Shown piece by piece: positions 32,801 to 41,611 of a DNA stretch of 64,000 bases. The position numbers were made by a program, and so were the translations under genes. The stretch is from CAZHRK01 sp964534555. GTDB taxonomy: Bacteria > Babelota > Babeliae > Babelales > RVW-14. The stretch lies in NCBI GenBank assembly GCA_964534555.1, contig CAZHRK010000001.1, forward strand, positions 1 through 64,000, in the 5' to 3' direction. A model generated the notes under the pieces. It was not told the origin of the DNA. It did not search any database and was given only the letters and a program-made list of their open reading frames with translations. Numbering within the stretch: the stretch's first letter is position 1; each line of letters opens with the position of its first letter.

Positions 32801-35292
32801 TGGTCACCGTGGTCATAGAAGCGAACATATGACAAGTTGCTTCCTGAAAGATCTGATGCACCAGGAATATCTTTAACAACAAAACGTACACCTGAAGCGT
32901 TCAATGACTCATGAAGTGCAAGTTCTGAATTAAAGAGCTGGATTTCTGGGAATCTGAAACGATTTGGATCGTTCAGACGGTTGTCTGCAGCAGCTGCAGC
33001 AACATCCCAGAATGCATTACCAAAATACAGACGCTCACCACCGGTGATCGCTGGCTCTGAAATGTTTGGAAGACCATCAACGTACTTGGTTGCATCTGTG
33101 TGATCAAGTACTGTGTTGTGGAATGCTGCATTGTTGTTGAAGAACAATGTTGGTGAGTTGTAACGAACATACTCTGTGCCATCTGCAAGCAGTGGACGAG
33201 AGATTGGGTTTTCGTCACCAGTTAGGACTTCTCTGCCATCGTGGCCGAGCATGATAGATGCAGCGCTAAAGCGGCTACCACCATTATAGGTTGTAGCATA
33301 TGTTCTGCCTGCAGCTGATGCACCAATACCACGAACCTTGAGCTCGCCTTCAACATCAAGAACATGCTCACCTTCACCAGATTGAACAGATTCGTCAACT
33401 GGGAGGAGTGCATAACCATCATATGTTGAACCAGCAAGCGCGAGTGCGTTTGTCCAGTCTAGATCTGGGTTATTGATTGGATCAATGTCAAATGTCCAGA
33501 AGGTCGCCATGTAGCCTAGGCGTGTTGATGCTGAGCTATGCATGAACAAGTCAGCAGTACCACGAAGGCGGATTGTAGCAGCAACTGGATCAACATTACC
33601 TGGCTCATAAGGATTTGCAGCAGCAAATTCACTTGCTGTTGAAAGGCCATCACCATTAAGAATAAATGGGTTACCAGTAATGAAGAGACCTGTGTCGATA
33701 CCATCGATTGTCAATGCAGATGGGTTACGTTTTTTCAAGAGTGAAAGATCAACGTAATCTGACTCTGCCATTGGATCAGCATGGTTTGTTGCACCACCAG
33801 CGTATTGGATGAAGGTATTGTGGTAAACATCAAGCATACCGTTTACACCAACAACAAATCCGCGACGTGTCATAAGGAGTGAGTTTGATGGGTTTGAAGC
33901 AGCCCACTCAACACCAATATAACCTTCTGATGCATCTTGATAGAGATCCCAGTATGGATCAGCCATCAATTTGCCGTGGTTGATAACATCGTTTACAACG
34001 AGCAAGCCGCGTTTTTTTGACGCTGCTGGATCGTAAGATGATGGTGAACCAGCATCTCTAAACGCTTTGTTATCAATAACACGAAGAGCAGCTCTGATAC
34101 CAGCTGGTTTGCTGAAATCATAACCTGTTGTCAGTGTTTCACCTGAACCTGGAAGCGCTGAGCCAGAAATAACTTCTGGTTCAAAGCTTGCAACATAGTG
34201 ACCAGCAACAACAACAGCACCATCGTTAAATGGATACTTAGCTACTACTTTGTTAAAGTCTGGGTTTTCGATCTCTGTTTCTGTTTCACCAGTGATGAAC
34301 TCCGTTGTGTCACGGTCGTATGCACCCTTAATGAAAAGAACTGTACGGCCTGTGCCGTTGTTTGATGGATCAAAACCAATCGCGCCATAACCACCTTCGT
34401 ACAGATCGCTTGCAAGACCTGTTGGGTTGTTTGACAAGAATGTGATCAATGAGTTTTCACCAACATACACGAGGTTGCGTTGGCTGTCTGTAAGTGAGCG
34501 TGAGCGGCTGCCTTTACGCGTGAAAGAAACTTTGTTCTTATCAGCGTTAAATTCTGCTGCTGTTTGCTCCATGGTGATGAGCACTTTTGTACCAGCTGCG
34601 TTTGCAGAAGGTGCGCTTGTTGGAGTAATTGCTGTGTAGGTGCCATCTGCTTGCAGAATTTGTGCACCTGAATCATCAACTTGTCCATCAAACTTGATTG
34701 CTGTACCGTCAGCCATGACGAATGCAACTTCACCACGACCGGCAAAAGTAACAAGTAAGTCTTTATGAGATACTGTTCCTGTCTTACCACGGAAAGTAAC
34801 ATCATGATCAACGTTTACAGTGATTTTACGATTAACTCCTGCATTGAAATAAAGATGTGATACATCTTCTTCTGCAAGACCACCTGCTGGTGGATTGAGG
34901 TATGATTCGATAACAACAGCTTCTTTGATGTTAATCGTCATATCTCTGCTTGTTGCTTCAACACGAACGTTGCCGTTCACCTTAAGTGGGCACTCAATAC
35001 CTGACTCACCAACGAGTAGGCGTGTTCCACCATTTGATGGAGCGTCTGACCACAAAGAACCATAGACGTTGAGCGTGCTGTCTGAGCCCGTCGCCGTAAA
35101 CGGTTGGTTGTAATCTGAGTTAGGGGCATCGTTAGCAATGTAATCACCGTTTTCGTAATTACCTGCCGTCAAAGCAAACCCATCTGTGTCTACGCTATCA
35201 CCAACAGGAACCCAATCGAGCGGTTTTAAGCTCAAAAAAGGCAAACCCGCCAGCGCAGCACACAGGAGTATGCGTCTGAGGTTTCGCTTCAT
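29803..35292 (-). CDS. Giant exported surface protein (beta-rich, adhesin-like)
   Basis: 1829 residues with a signal peptide (MKRNLRRILLCAALAGLPFLSL). The mature part is rich in Asn, Asp, Gly, Ala, Thr and Val with few Cys. It shows irregular beta-strand ladders typical of beta-helical adhesins or filamentous surface proteins, for example repeated short units around NVYGSLW, KVNGNVRV and DVEGELKVRG. No autotransporter barrel is found at the C-terminus (ends NAMTVSR); the separate barrel gene downstream could be the partner. The gene has AAGGAG 9 nt before the ATG, a long leader and fairly uniform codon choice, all consistent with strong expression. A surface-layer or host-contact role is inference. 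Confidence 0.7.
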   Translation of the reverse strand: MKRNLRRILLCAALAGLPFLSLKPLDWVPVGDSVDTDGFALTAGNYENGDYIANDAPNSDYNQPFTATGSDSTLNVYGSLWSDAPSNGGTRLLVGESGIECPLKVNGNVRVEATSRDMTINIKEAVVIESYLNPPAGGLAEEDVSHLYFNAGVNRKITVNVDHDVTFRGKTGTVSHKDLLVTFAGRGEVAFVMADGTAIKFDGQVDDSGAQILQADGTYTAITPTSAPSANAAGTKVLITMEQTAAEFNADKNKVSFTRKGSRSRSLTDSQRNLVYVGENSLITFLSNNPTGLASDLYEGGYGAIGFDPSNNGTGRTVLFIKGAYDRDTTEFITGETETEIENPDFNKVVAKYPFNDGAVVVAGHYVASFEPEVISGSALPGSGETLTTGYDFSKPAGIRAALRVIDNKAFRDAGSPSSYDPAASKKRGLLVVNDVINHGKLMADPYWDLYQDASEGYIGVEWAASNPSNSLLMTRRGFVVGVNGMLDVYHNTFIQYAGGATNHADPMAESDYVDLSLLKKRNPSALTIDGIDTGLFITGNPFILNGDGLSTASEFAAANPYEPGNVDPVAATIRLRGTADLFMHSSASTRLGYMATFWTFDIDPINNPDLDWTNALALAGSTYDGYALLPVDESVQSGEGEHVLDVEGELKVRGIGASAAGRTYATTYNGGSRFSAASIMLGHDGREVLTGDENPISRPLLADGTEYVRYNSPTLFFNNNAAFHNTVLDHTDATKYVDGLPNISEPAITGGERLYFGNAFWDVAAAAADNRLNDPNRFRFPEIQLFNSELALHESLNASGVRFVVKDIPGASDLSGSNLSYVRFYDHGDQLDTLLTGFGRVFQCGSALALMADGSNNYVTESCQWNVFKHNTPDADDALNGSATVELSIVNGNEFHPDTQAVVDVTPSFADKQRAHHLFMFSQPPLLDNTQPNGAEPVCNMAIGWGATAAFDTSFVTLGGVEAPAADAGAFPGSYPYPSIVDVNAEPLVKDESFFQSELFELDAQRVPAATVSIGGSYICFGSFDQNGRILPVPLATDNDSGAVYVKHGGKITATGESQAVFTTMLGQRIWNDYNYDGNIRVVQLSGVVDLPKDQVTFDRSFAVQPYNFTRRMFSARRDAYTTVDSETVDGTLGFVRLFDINDSRTPAVDKNGVEEALIGWFYKDNPDLSTSVANVPGSSDLVTNADQVKARAARRKAVARSPRLSEALINLTRATESVSAPVKRPADILMVSAGTDINQLRVAGATMSDPFVLDVAGDGLSPAVARVREFCSQASTREQLAERFISEGAHAVLFGEFNGRMGLGSRSWNEHSTNAWNLLGKDYVTICPMGDMTVDVNSNLLVVDRQALVATDLFGANADAPQRLTFQSTQDFEIRVPAGRELDLSSFGQGVGLQQIAFGGKVKLVLESGATIRFPDADSVVGGVVLYFNDESQLVFEGDKELSKFVPFTTSSDIVNNAPLANSRIRIVGKGQIWLNKDAQATVNGNTFVGIETDVQTPSTDVVFSLARQSAMYIGTETLSGGAFQVGNTESRSGHSINFKLALNGARALLHIDREGFVGLGAGISNKNGSPNGEADAALNPVVDGDGVATLVDGRPQFSPDTTLTNGVWRVAPLYNVNSVQVELRNGIFEHKNIADGYDSAASLLAVGPANSFSWKQVDQTVASVRGGGNLMLVPAAAAEQSVMISDFAGVVDADGTAYSILASGQLLLDRQLDLSTNLVGDYPALGSRGKEFSFASATEFYNFLAFRPFDLQTTRRVTVGSTAFETLVAYTTASEKYTDGSGSQIYRTPDFALIGGGTLNEALDMGTFNAGTDAAGIQPNAMTVSR

Positions 35293-35533
35293 AGGACCTT
35301 CTCCTTTTAGGAAAATTTAAAATTTCCTCACACTACCACAAAGTTCTTTTTTTATGTTTTCGATGTCGATCTTACGGACGGTTTGATGACCGAATAAATG
35401 GCCTTCCCTCCTTTCTCGCTTAGTTTTGCGTGAACTGCATTAGCATTAAGCTAAATGCACTTGGCAGGGGCCAAAACATCGTAGCATCAACCATCGACGT
35501 ATTGCATGCGGCCTGCACTCCTTTTCATTTTTA
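35293..35533 (-). promoter_or_regulatory. Long 5' leader of the giant surface protein gene
   Basis: About 240 nt between the proposed promoter and the ATG. It includes a second purine-rich ribosome-like site (AAAGGAGGGAAGG on the minus strand, near 35410) far from the start codon, and a GGAAA/TTTCC hairpin just before the true ribosome site. It may set mRNA stability. No known riboswitch is recognised. Confidence 0.4.
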
Positions 35534-35561
35534 ACCTTAACCCGTGTTTGGCAAATGTCAA
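35534..35561 (-). promoter_or_regulatory. Promoter of the giant surface protein gene
   Basis: On the minus strand: consensus TTGACA (35561-35556), 16-bp spacer, TAAGGT (35539-35534). Confidence 0.45.
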
Positions 35562-35795
35562 GACGAGCGCATATGCAGAGAGCAGCAACTGGTCGATAAA
35601 TTCTCGAATTCTATTTTGCATTTTCAGAATCAGTATTTTGTTTTGTAAGTAATCGTACATATCAACACTTCTTACATTGATAACAGTTCTGATCAGCTTT
35701 ACAAAATCTCAATTCCATCTAGCTTATACAACGTGTTATTTTCGTAAGACACCTATGTTTAACGAAATGAATTTTTAAAAGTAAAGAGTTTTGCA
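35562..35795. other. Divergent intergenic region before the aminotransferase gene
   Basis: AT-rich and non-coding. It must hold the promoter of the rightward aminotransferase gene. TATACA occurs near 35727, but no paired -35 box could be fixed. Confidence 0.35.
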
Positions 35796-36995
35796 ATGAC
35801 TATTCCAGCTTTTTCGCTTGCCCGACAAATCAAAAATTTAAATGGTGAACTCACCACAGCAATCAATAAAGTTCTTGATTCACAAGGATTTGTTGGCGGA
35901 ACATTTGTGGCAGAGTTTGAAAAAGAGCTTGCAAAATACCTCGGCGTAAAACACGTTATTTCGTGCAACTCAGGAACAGATGCACTCTGGATGGCTGCGC
36001 AAGTACTCGGCGTAAAACCAGGTCAAATTATCTTAACAACTCCGTTTTCATTTATTGCATCTTCAACTGAAGTAGCCGCACTTGGCGGAGAGCTTGTTTT
36101 TATCGATATCGAGCATGACACGTTTAACGTAAGCCCGCAGCTTATACAGCGCTGGCTTGAGCAGCATGCAATGATGCAGGGAAACAGAGCGATTCATAAA
36201 TCAACCGGAAAAGAGATTGTGGGGCTCCTGCCTGTTGATCTGTTTGGCCAAAGCGCAGACTACAACGCACTGAAGGAAATCGCTGAGATTTGGAATTTGT
36301 GGATAATCGAGGACTGCGCACAAGCGATCGGCGCGGAGTACGAAGGTAAAAAAGCAGGCACCCTTGGTGATATTGGTTGCTTCTCGTTTTATCCTACCAA
36401 AAACCTTGGCGCATACGGCGACGCTGGATGCTGCGTAACTAATGACGATGAGCTTGCACGTAAACTCCTACTGCAGCGCAACCACGGTCGTGCTGCAAAT
36501 TATGATTACCAATGCTTAGGAATTAACAGCAGACTTGATGGTATTCAAGCTGCTATCCTTGCAACAAAGCTGCCGCACCTTGATGCCGCAAATAATGCAC
36601 GCCGCGCAATAGCAAAAAAATATAATGAAGCATTTGGAAACATCTGGTGGCTACAGGTGCCTGAAGAGATCGTTGGAAAACACGTGTATCATCAGTACTG
36701 TATGATCGTAAAAAATGATATGCGTAACCAGCTTGAAAAGCATCTGTCAGCGCAGGGAGTTGCTACTCGTATTTTTTACCCAAAAACATTAAACAGCATC
36801 GACTTTCTTAAGCCAAGCCCAATCCTTGAAACACAAACACCCGTTGCAGATGCAGCAGCAAATAACATCATCGCGCTCCCAATGTGGCCAGAAATGACTG
36901 AAGCTGAAATAAATCATGTGATTAATGCAGTGCTTATGCTTGACCAAGCAATTACTGCAGCAGACAATATGCAAACAACATCAGCAGAAAACTAA
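35796..36995 (+). CDS. DegT/DnrJ/EryC1/StrS-family sugar aminotransferase
   Basis: PLP-dependent enzyme that converts keto-sugar nucleotides to amino sugars, usually for surface glycans. The 399 residues are full length. Motifs: SCNSGTDALWMA near residue 52, IEDCAQAIGAEYEG, and the PLP lysine in FYPTKNLGAYGDAG near residue 203, followed by RNHGRAANYDYQCLGINSRLDGIQAAIL. No signal peptide. It starts a rightward set with two glycosyltransferase genes 29 nt and 1.2 kb downstream, suggesting assembly of an amino-sugar-containing glycan. Confidence 0.93.
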   Translation: MTIPAFSLARQIKNLNGELTTAINKVLDSQGFVGGTFVAEFEKELAKYLGVKHVISCNSGTDALWMAAQVLGVKPGQIILTTPFSFIASSTEVAALGGELVFIDIEHDTFNVSPQLIQRWLEQHAMMQGNRAIHKSTGKEIVGLLPVDLFGQSADYNALKEIAEIWNLWIIEDCAQAIGAEYEGKKAGTLGDIGCFSFYPTKNLGAYGDAGCCVTNDDELARKLLLQRNHGRAANYDYQCLGINSRLDGIQAAILATKLPHLDAANNARRAIAKKYNEAFGNIWWLQVPEEIVGKHVYHQYCMIVKNDMRNQLEKHLSAQGVATRIFYPKTLNSIDFLKPSPILETQTPVADAAANNIIALPMWPEMTEAEINHVINAVLMLDQAITAADNMQTTSAEN

Positions 36996-37024
36996 GCTCA
37001 TCAGTCAGCTTGAAAGGCGACTCT

Positions 37025-38200
37025 GTGAAAGTTTTTGTGCTCTTATGCATAGCGCTTGGGTTTCTCCGTGCTGCACCCTCTCCTCGTGTTTTGTTTGTTC
37101 AATCTTGCCCCGGCAAAGGCGGGACAGAACACCATGTTGTGGAAGCATTTAGATTGCAGCATCAGCTTAACAATGGGAGTCATATACTCGTTGCGCATGG
37201 CTCATGGCTTGATCATGAACTTAGTCGATTACAACTACCGCACTCAACAACGAATGCTGATTTTTTCTCCAAGTATCTACGACCACTTCATACGCCTGTG
37301 CTCAGAGCAAAACTTAAAAAGCTGATGAAGAAATACTCTTTTGACGTTATTCACTGCAATAATAGTAATGAACTAGCCGCGGCAAAAGACGCAGCAAAGG
37401 GTTTTAAAACCAAGGTTTTTTATACGCACCATGTTATCGCCCCGTTATCAAAAAAACGCGCAGTAAAACACCTTAAAGGTATTGATACTGCTATTGGTGC
37501 TGGCCCTGGTGCAGAGATGCATCTGCGTAATGCAAATGAGCAGTACAACCTAGGAATCAAGCACATTACTTTTATTCCACCATTTATCGACACAAGCAAA
37601 TACCTCAATACGCCACTACCGCTGCCTGATACTGATTTGAGAAATTATACGTCAAAACCTCTTTCGATTTTTATGGCTGCACAGTTTTATAAAAATCCAC
37701 GCATGAAGGGGCATGATATTCTTTTGCAGGCGCTTGCTGAAGTCAAACGCCATGGGTACTCATTTAACCTCAAACTTGCAGGCGACGGCGTTGGCAAAAG
37801 CAAAATTGAAAGCCTTTGCAAATCATTAGGCTTAAGCGAGCATGTAGCGTTCTTAGGGTTCAGAAGCGATATTATAAACCTGATTGATCAGGCTGATCTT
37901 ATTGTCCTACCAAGCGCTAAAGACTGCTTCCCCTTAGCCCTTTTGGAAGCTGGAGCGCGAGGCAAGGCGCTTATTGGTGACGAAGCAGGTGGCGCATCAA
38001 TAATTATTGAAAATGGTAAAAATGGTTTTACCTTTAAAAGCGAAGACGCTGCCGACCTTGCTGAAAAAATCGAATACTTTATTAAACATCCTGACGAGCG
38101 CCTGCGAATGGGACTTGCAAGTCGTGAACGCATAGCAAAAAAATTCAAATCAACCGATCTTTTTATAAGAGTAAATCGTCTCTATGCTGCTTTTAATTAG
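37025..38200 (+). CDS. GT4-like glycosyltransferase with signal peptide, paralog 1
   Basis: About 391 residues. A hydrophobic leader (KVFVLLCIALGFLRAAP) precedes a complete GT-B fold that begins at once with PRVLFVQSCPGKGGTEHHV. C-terminal donor domain: LKLAGDGVGKSKIE, VAFLGFRSDIINLIDQADLIVLPS, then DCFPLALLEAGARG. The first acidic residue of the E-x7-E motif reads Asp. The GTG at 37025 has AAAGG 7 nt upstream; a longer in-frame reading from 37010 lacks a site. It is paralogous to the next gene, which it overlaps by 17 nt. Nucleotide-sugar donors are cytoplasmic, so a cleaved export signal would be odd; the leader might instead be an uncleaved inner-membrane anchor. Confidence 0.85.
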   Translation: MKVFVLLCIALGFLRAAPSPRVLFVQSCPGKGGTEHHVVEAFRLQHQLNNGSHILVAHGSWLDHELSRLQLPHSTTNADFFSKYLRPLHTPVLRAKLKKLMKKYSFDVIHCNNSNELAAAKDAAKGFKTKVFYTHHVIAPLSKKRAVKHLKGIDTAIGAGPGAEMHLRNANEQYNLGIKHITFIPPFIDTSKYLNTPLPLPDTDLRNYTSKPLSIFMAAQFYKNPRMKGHDILLQALAEVKRHGYSFNLKLAGDGVGKSKIESLCKSLGLSEHVAFLGFRSDIINLIDQADLIVLPSAKDCFPLALLEAGARGKALIGDEAGGASIIIENGKNGFTFKSEDAADLAEKIEYFIKHPDERLRMGLASRERIAKKFKSTDLFIRVNRLYAAFN

Positions 38201-39395
38201 CATTTTTTTGATGACTCTTGCACCAAGCGTAATAACTGCGGCACATGTCGGGCCAAAGGTGCTTTATGTTTGTGTTAATAATAATCGTGGTGGCGGAGAG
38301 CAGCATATTCTTGAGGTTTTTCAGCAGCATAAAGAGCTTAATGGCAACTGCGAAATACTCGTTGGAAAAGGATCATGGCTTGACCATGAGCTAACGTTGA
38401 GAAAAATAAGCCATCATACCACGCAGGCAAATCGCGCGCTTAAACTTGTGCGCCCTGTTTTTGATTATCTTCTTAAAGAGTCAATAAGCAAGCTCCACGC
38501 TGTAAACCATTATGATATTGTTCATTGTAACAACATAACTGAGCTTCCAGCAGCAAAATCAGTCAAGTCTGACAAGCCGTACAAAATTTTTTACACACGG
38601 CATATAGAAAAAAAACTAAGCTCCGCAGAACAGTATCGGTACTACCTGCAGGGAGTTTATGCCGTTATTTGCGCTGGCCCTGAAGCATATGATGTTATGC
38701 GCAGTGCAAACAGAGATTTTAATCTTGGGATCACATCAGTTAGCTATATCCCGCCGCTTTTTTCGAGCAAGATTCTGACAGACCTCGAGCCACAAGCACC
38801 TGCAGCAGAAACTAGAAGCAACACCAAAGAGAAAAAAGGCTTTACCATTCTTATGGTTGCTCAATTTTACTCAAGAATAGAACACAAAAACCACCCCCTG
38901 CTGATGCAGGCTGTTAGCTATTTGCGCGAAAAAAAATACGATCTACAGGTGCAACTAGTAGGCGAAGGCCCAACAAAAAAGAAAATACAGCAACTTGCTC
39001 AAAAGCTTGGGATTGCTGACTGTGTGAGTTTTTTAGGGTTCAGAAAAGATGTTATGAATCTGATTGATCAGGCTGATGTTGTTGTGCTGCCGGGAGCGCA
39101 TGAATCATTTGGGCTGGCACTTGTTGAAGCTCAGGCGCGCGGTAAAGTTGCCATTGGGGCATCAAGCTCTGGCGCGAGCGTTATTATTGATGATAAAAAA
39201 ACAGGTCTTTTATTCAAGGCTGATGACGCGCACGATCTTGCAGACAAACTAGAATACTTAATCATCCACCCTGACGTAGCAAAACAAATGGGGAACCTCG
39301 CGCGCACCCACAGCGTGCTTTCATTCAAACCATCTTACAGCTTTAGTAAGATTAATCGGCTTTATAACGCAAAGTGGCTACCAACAATTTTGTAG
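38184..39395 (+). CDS. GT4-like glycosyltransferase with signal peptide, paralog 2
   Basis: 403 residues, same architecture as the gene before it: leader MLLLISIFLMTLAPSVITA, then PKVLYVCVNNNRGGGEQH and a GT-B fold with VQLVGEGPTKKKIQ, VSFLGFRKDVMNLIDQADVVVLPG and ESFGLALVEAQARG, where both Glu of E-x7-E are kept. Blocks such as SWLDHEL, DIVHCNN, FYTRH and DLADKLEYLI are shared with paralog 1, so the pair arose by tandem duplication. It has no strong ribosome site and probably relies on coupling through the 17-nt overlap. It ends 1 nt before the convergent holB stop. Confidence 0.85.
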   Translation: MLLLISIFLMTLAPSVITAAHVGPKVLYVCVNNNRGGGEQHILEVFQQHKELNGNCEILVGKGSWLDHELTLRKISHHTTQANRALKLVRPVFDYLLKESISKLHAVNHYDIVHCNNITELPAAKSVKSDKPYKIFYTRHIEKKLSSAEQYRYYLQGVYAVICAGPEAYDVMRSANRDFNLGITSVSYIPPLFSSKILTDLEPQAPAAETRSNTKEKKGFTILMVAQFYSRIEHKNHPLLMQAVSYLREKKYDLQVQLVGEGPTKKKIQQLAQKLGIADCVSFLGFRKDVMNLIDQADVVVLPGAHESFGLALVEAQARGKVAIGASSSGASVIIDDKKTGLLFKADDAHDLADKLEYLIIHPDVAKQMGNLARTHSVLSFKPSYSFSKINRLYNAKWLPTIL

Positions 39396-39396
39396 C

Positions 39397-40137
39397 TCAT
39401 GCGCCGACTGAGAACGGAAACGTAAGGTACAGGCGCTTCCAGAAAATCGTTGAGCTGCCTGACTGCGGAAGGCGCTTTGATGTATCAAGCAGATAGTCAA
39501 TTAACTGCTCAAGCTCAGCGTGATCTGCACCAGTTGCAGCTGAGTGAATAAACTTTTCTTGGTAGTGGGCAACCAGCTGCTCAAAAAGCAAAATACTTGT
39601 TCGATCATCTAAATCTGCTGCTTTAAGCTCTGATTCAAATACAAGCGCGTCAGGCCTTGTTGGCTGCATAAACATTTTAAGCAGTGGAGGAATGTGCTCA
39701 ATAAGCGCTTGATTTGCAAGATGCTGCAGTGTGCAGCGTGATTTAATGGTCGGAAGCAAAAGCTCCTCGTTTTGAGCTAAAAGCAAAAAGTGGTACCCGC
39801 GCGGTGGCTCTTCAAGAATCTTAAGTAATCTATTTGCCGTTGCATCAGTTAATGCGTCTGCTTTTGCTAAAACAAAATAAAAATGCTCGTCATCATCAAG
39901 CGCAAATTTGATCTTATCAAAAATGGCTTCTAGATCATCAACCGTATAATTTTTCTCAGGATGTATCCAGATCAGCTGGGGGTGCTGATGATTTGAGAGC
40001 ATTTTACACTGCACACAAAAGCACGTACCAAAGGGCTGTTGAGTTTTGCAAAACTGCTTGCACATGATTGTTAGCGCTTGCTGCTCTGCAGCTTGAGACA
40101 TACCGATAATAAGATGTGCTGGGACAAGCATATTCAT
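39397..40137 (-). CDS. holB: DNA polymerase III delta-prime subunit
   Basis: Clamp-loader subunit. 246 residues, shorter than the usual 300-330. Typical features: zinc-binding cysteines (CKQFCK ... CFCVQCKML, about 26-46), HPEKNYTVDDLEAI, VLAKADALTDATANRLLKILEEPP and PTIKSRC. There is no Walker A motif near the N-terminus, which is also common in delta-prime subunits. Its first codon overlaps the end of tmk by 4 nt; tmk-holB is a widespread pair. Confidence 0.88.
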   Translation of the reverse strand: MNMLVPAHLIIGMSQAAEQQALTIMCKQFCKTQQPFGTCFCVQCKMLSNHQHPQLIWIHPEKNYTVDDLEAIFDKIKFALDDDEHFYFVLAKADALTDATANRLLKILEEPPRGYHFLLLAQNEELLLPTIKSRCTLQHLANQALIEHIPPLLKMFMQPTRPDALVFESELKAADLDDRTSILLFEQLVAHYQEKFIHSAATGADHAELEQLIDYLLDTSKRLPQSGSSTIFWKRLYLTFPFSVGA

Positions 40138-40745
40138 AGACGTTTCATAACCTCTTGAACAAGCTGCTCTGGTGAACGTGTACCATCTAAAACAAGCACG
40201 TCATGCCTGCCTTGGTACAGCGTTGTATAACCAGCGCGCACTCGGTGCCAAAAATCAGTTTTTTCTTTTTCAAATGCAGTTAAATCTTGCCCGCGTGCTG
40301 AAATACGCTCAAACGCCACAGCAGGATCAACATCAACAAAAACTGTTAAATCAGGAACAATCCCCTGCATAACCCAGGTATTAACGCGCTTGATCATATC
40401 AATATCAATACCGCGCCCATAGCCCTGGTACGCAACAGAAGAGTCTGCCATACGGTCAGAAAGAACAATACCCCCGCGCATAAGCGTTGGAATAACAAGC
40501 GATTGAAAATGCTGCCCGCGATCAGCAGCAAAAAGCAAAAACTCACTGATTTGATAAACTTTTTCTTCTTGTGTTTGGAGTATACGCCTGAGCTCTTGGC
40601 CGAGGGAAGTCCCTCCCGGCTCTTTTGTAAGCACAACATCACGCCCTGCATCACGCAGTGCTTGATTAATGCCTCGTGCTAGCGTCGATTTGCCAGAACC
40701 ATCGATACCTTCAAATGTAATCAGTTTGCCTGTGTAGTTTTTCAT
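40134..40745 (-). CDS. tmk: Thymidylate kinase
   Basis: Phosphorylates dTMP to dTDP. 203 residues, full length: P-loop FEGIDGSGKST near residues 10-20, TKEPGGTSLG, the DR(Y/M)-type motif SDRMADSSVAYQGYGRG, and the lid region around ARGQDLTAFEKEKTDF. It is translationally coupled to holB. Confidence 0.96.
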   Translation of the reverse strand: MKNYTGKLITFEGIDGSGKSTLARGINQALRDAGRDVVLTKEPGGTSLGQELRRILQTQEEKVYQISEFLLFAADRGQHFQSLVIPTLMRGGIVLSDRMADSSVAYQGYGRGIDIDMIKRVNTWVMQGIVPDLTVFVDVDPAVAFERISARGQDLTAFEKEKTDFWHRVRAGYTTLYQGRHDVLVLDGTRSPEQLVQEVMKRL

Positions 40746-40802
40746 TATGCGTGCCCCGCGTGATCATAGACTCGACCGAACCCGCACAAACTATAGCACA
40801 AT

Positions 40803-40836
40803 AAAAAAAATGAGACACCTTATCAGGTGTCTCATT
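40803..40836 (-). terminator. Terminator of the gene at 40882-41430
   Basis: Perfect 12-bp stem AATGAGACACCT/AGGTGTCTCATT around TATC; eight A's at 40803-40810 form the U-tract on the minus strand. Confidence 0.92.
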
Positions 40837-40881
40837 GTATATGAGATCGCTCATTAACTGCTTTAGCAGCGTGAGAGAAAA

Positions 40882-41430
40882 TTATGATGTAGGATATCGC
40901 GATGGAGCGCGTCCTGCTGAACGGCCACGACCAGAGCCTGGGCTTGCCGATGCATCTGCTATTCTTCTTGATGCTTCAATAGCAGCACTACGTGGTGTGC
41001 GTGCTGACCCTATTGCTGGAATTTCATTGCTTTTTACCTGTGTCAGAATAAAAGAAGAGAACAAATTAAAAAGCTCATGCATTTTTTCAGAAAATCCTGA
41101 ACGATCAACTAATGGTAATTGCTCAGCAATTGCTTGTACGCTTGCTGGCTTAAGATCGCCATATGCTGTAAAACCAAGAACACTGCATGCAGCTTGAGGC
41201 ATAGAGTATTCAAGGTCCTCAATAGCTTTTTCTACAGAGGAATCGCCAGAAACAACTGGAGCGCTTGTAGGCTTAGCAACAGCAGCAACAGAGTGGTGAC
41301 GCCTTGTCGAGCAGCAGCATGCGCGTGCGAGTGCTGTTTTTACAGCATCCCAGCAACTTGCAGCATACGAAGCAGCTTCAAGAGCAGGTGATAACAAAAA
41401 TATTCCGGCTATAAATAGTATTTTTTTCAT
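40882..41430 (-). CDS. Secreted protein of unknown function
   Basis: Not recognised. 182 residues: signal peptide (MKKILFIAGIFLLSPALEA), a short Cys cluster (ARACCCSTRR), a helical middle (about 65-135) and an Arg/Ser/Ala/Gly-rich C-terminus (SGRGRSAGRAPSR). It is monocistronic with its own terminator. The basic low-complexity tail recalls the exported lysine-rich protein at 8633, but no real similarity is visible. Confidence 0.65.
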   Translation of the reverse strand: MKKILFIAGIFLLSPALEAASYAASCWDAVKTALARACCCSTRRHHSVAAVAKPTSAPVVSGDSSVEKAIEDLEYSMPQAACSVLGFTAYGDLKPASVQAIAEQLPLVDRSGFSEKMHELFNLFSSFILTQVKSNEIPAIGSARTPRSAAIEASRRIADASASPGSGRGRSAGRAPSRYPTS

Positions 41431-41611
41431 GATTCCCCCAATTTTATCTAGCGTTAGGAGTTCCCAACCTTTTCATTTTATCAAGGGATAAAAGACATGT
41501 AAAAAGGACAAAAGTAACTATTTTTAGCGCTTCTATCAGCAAGATTCGACGTAAATAAACGTTTTTGGTACTGTTTGGCTGAATCAAAATATTACAACTG
41601 AATCTTGCACC

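Noticed and set aside
35300..35420. Leader peptide in front of the giant surface protein
   Set aside because: Would need a rare ATT start after the upstream purine-rich site; only 15 codons with no supporting signal.
39397..40137. Loss of ATP binding in the delta-prime subunit as an anomaly
   Set aside because: Lack of a working Walker A motif is common in delta-prime subunits.
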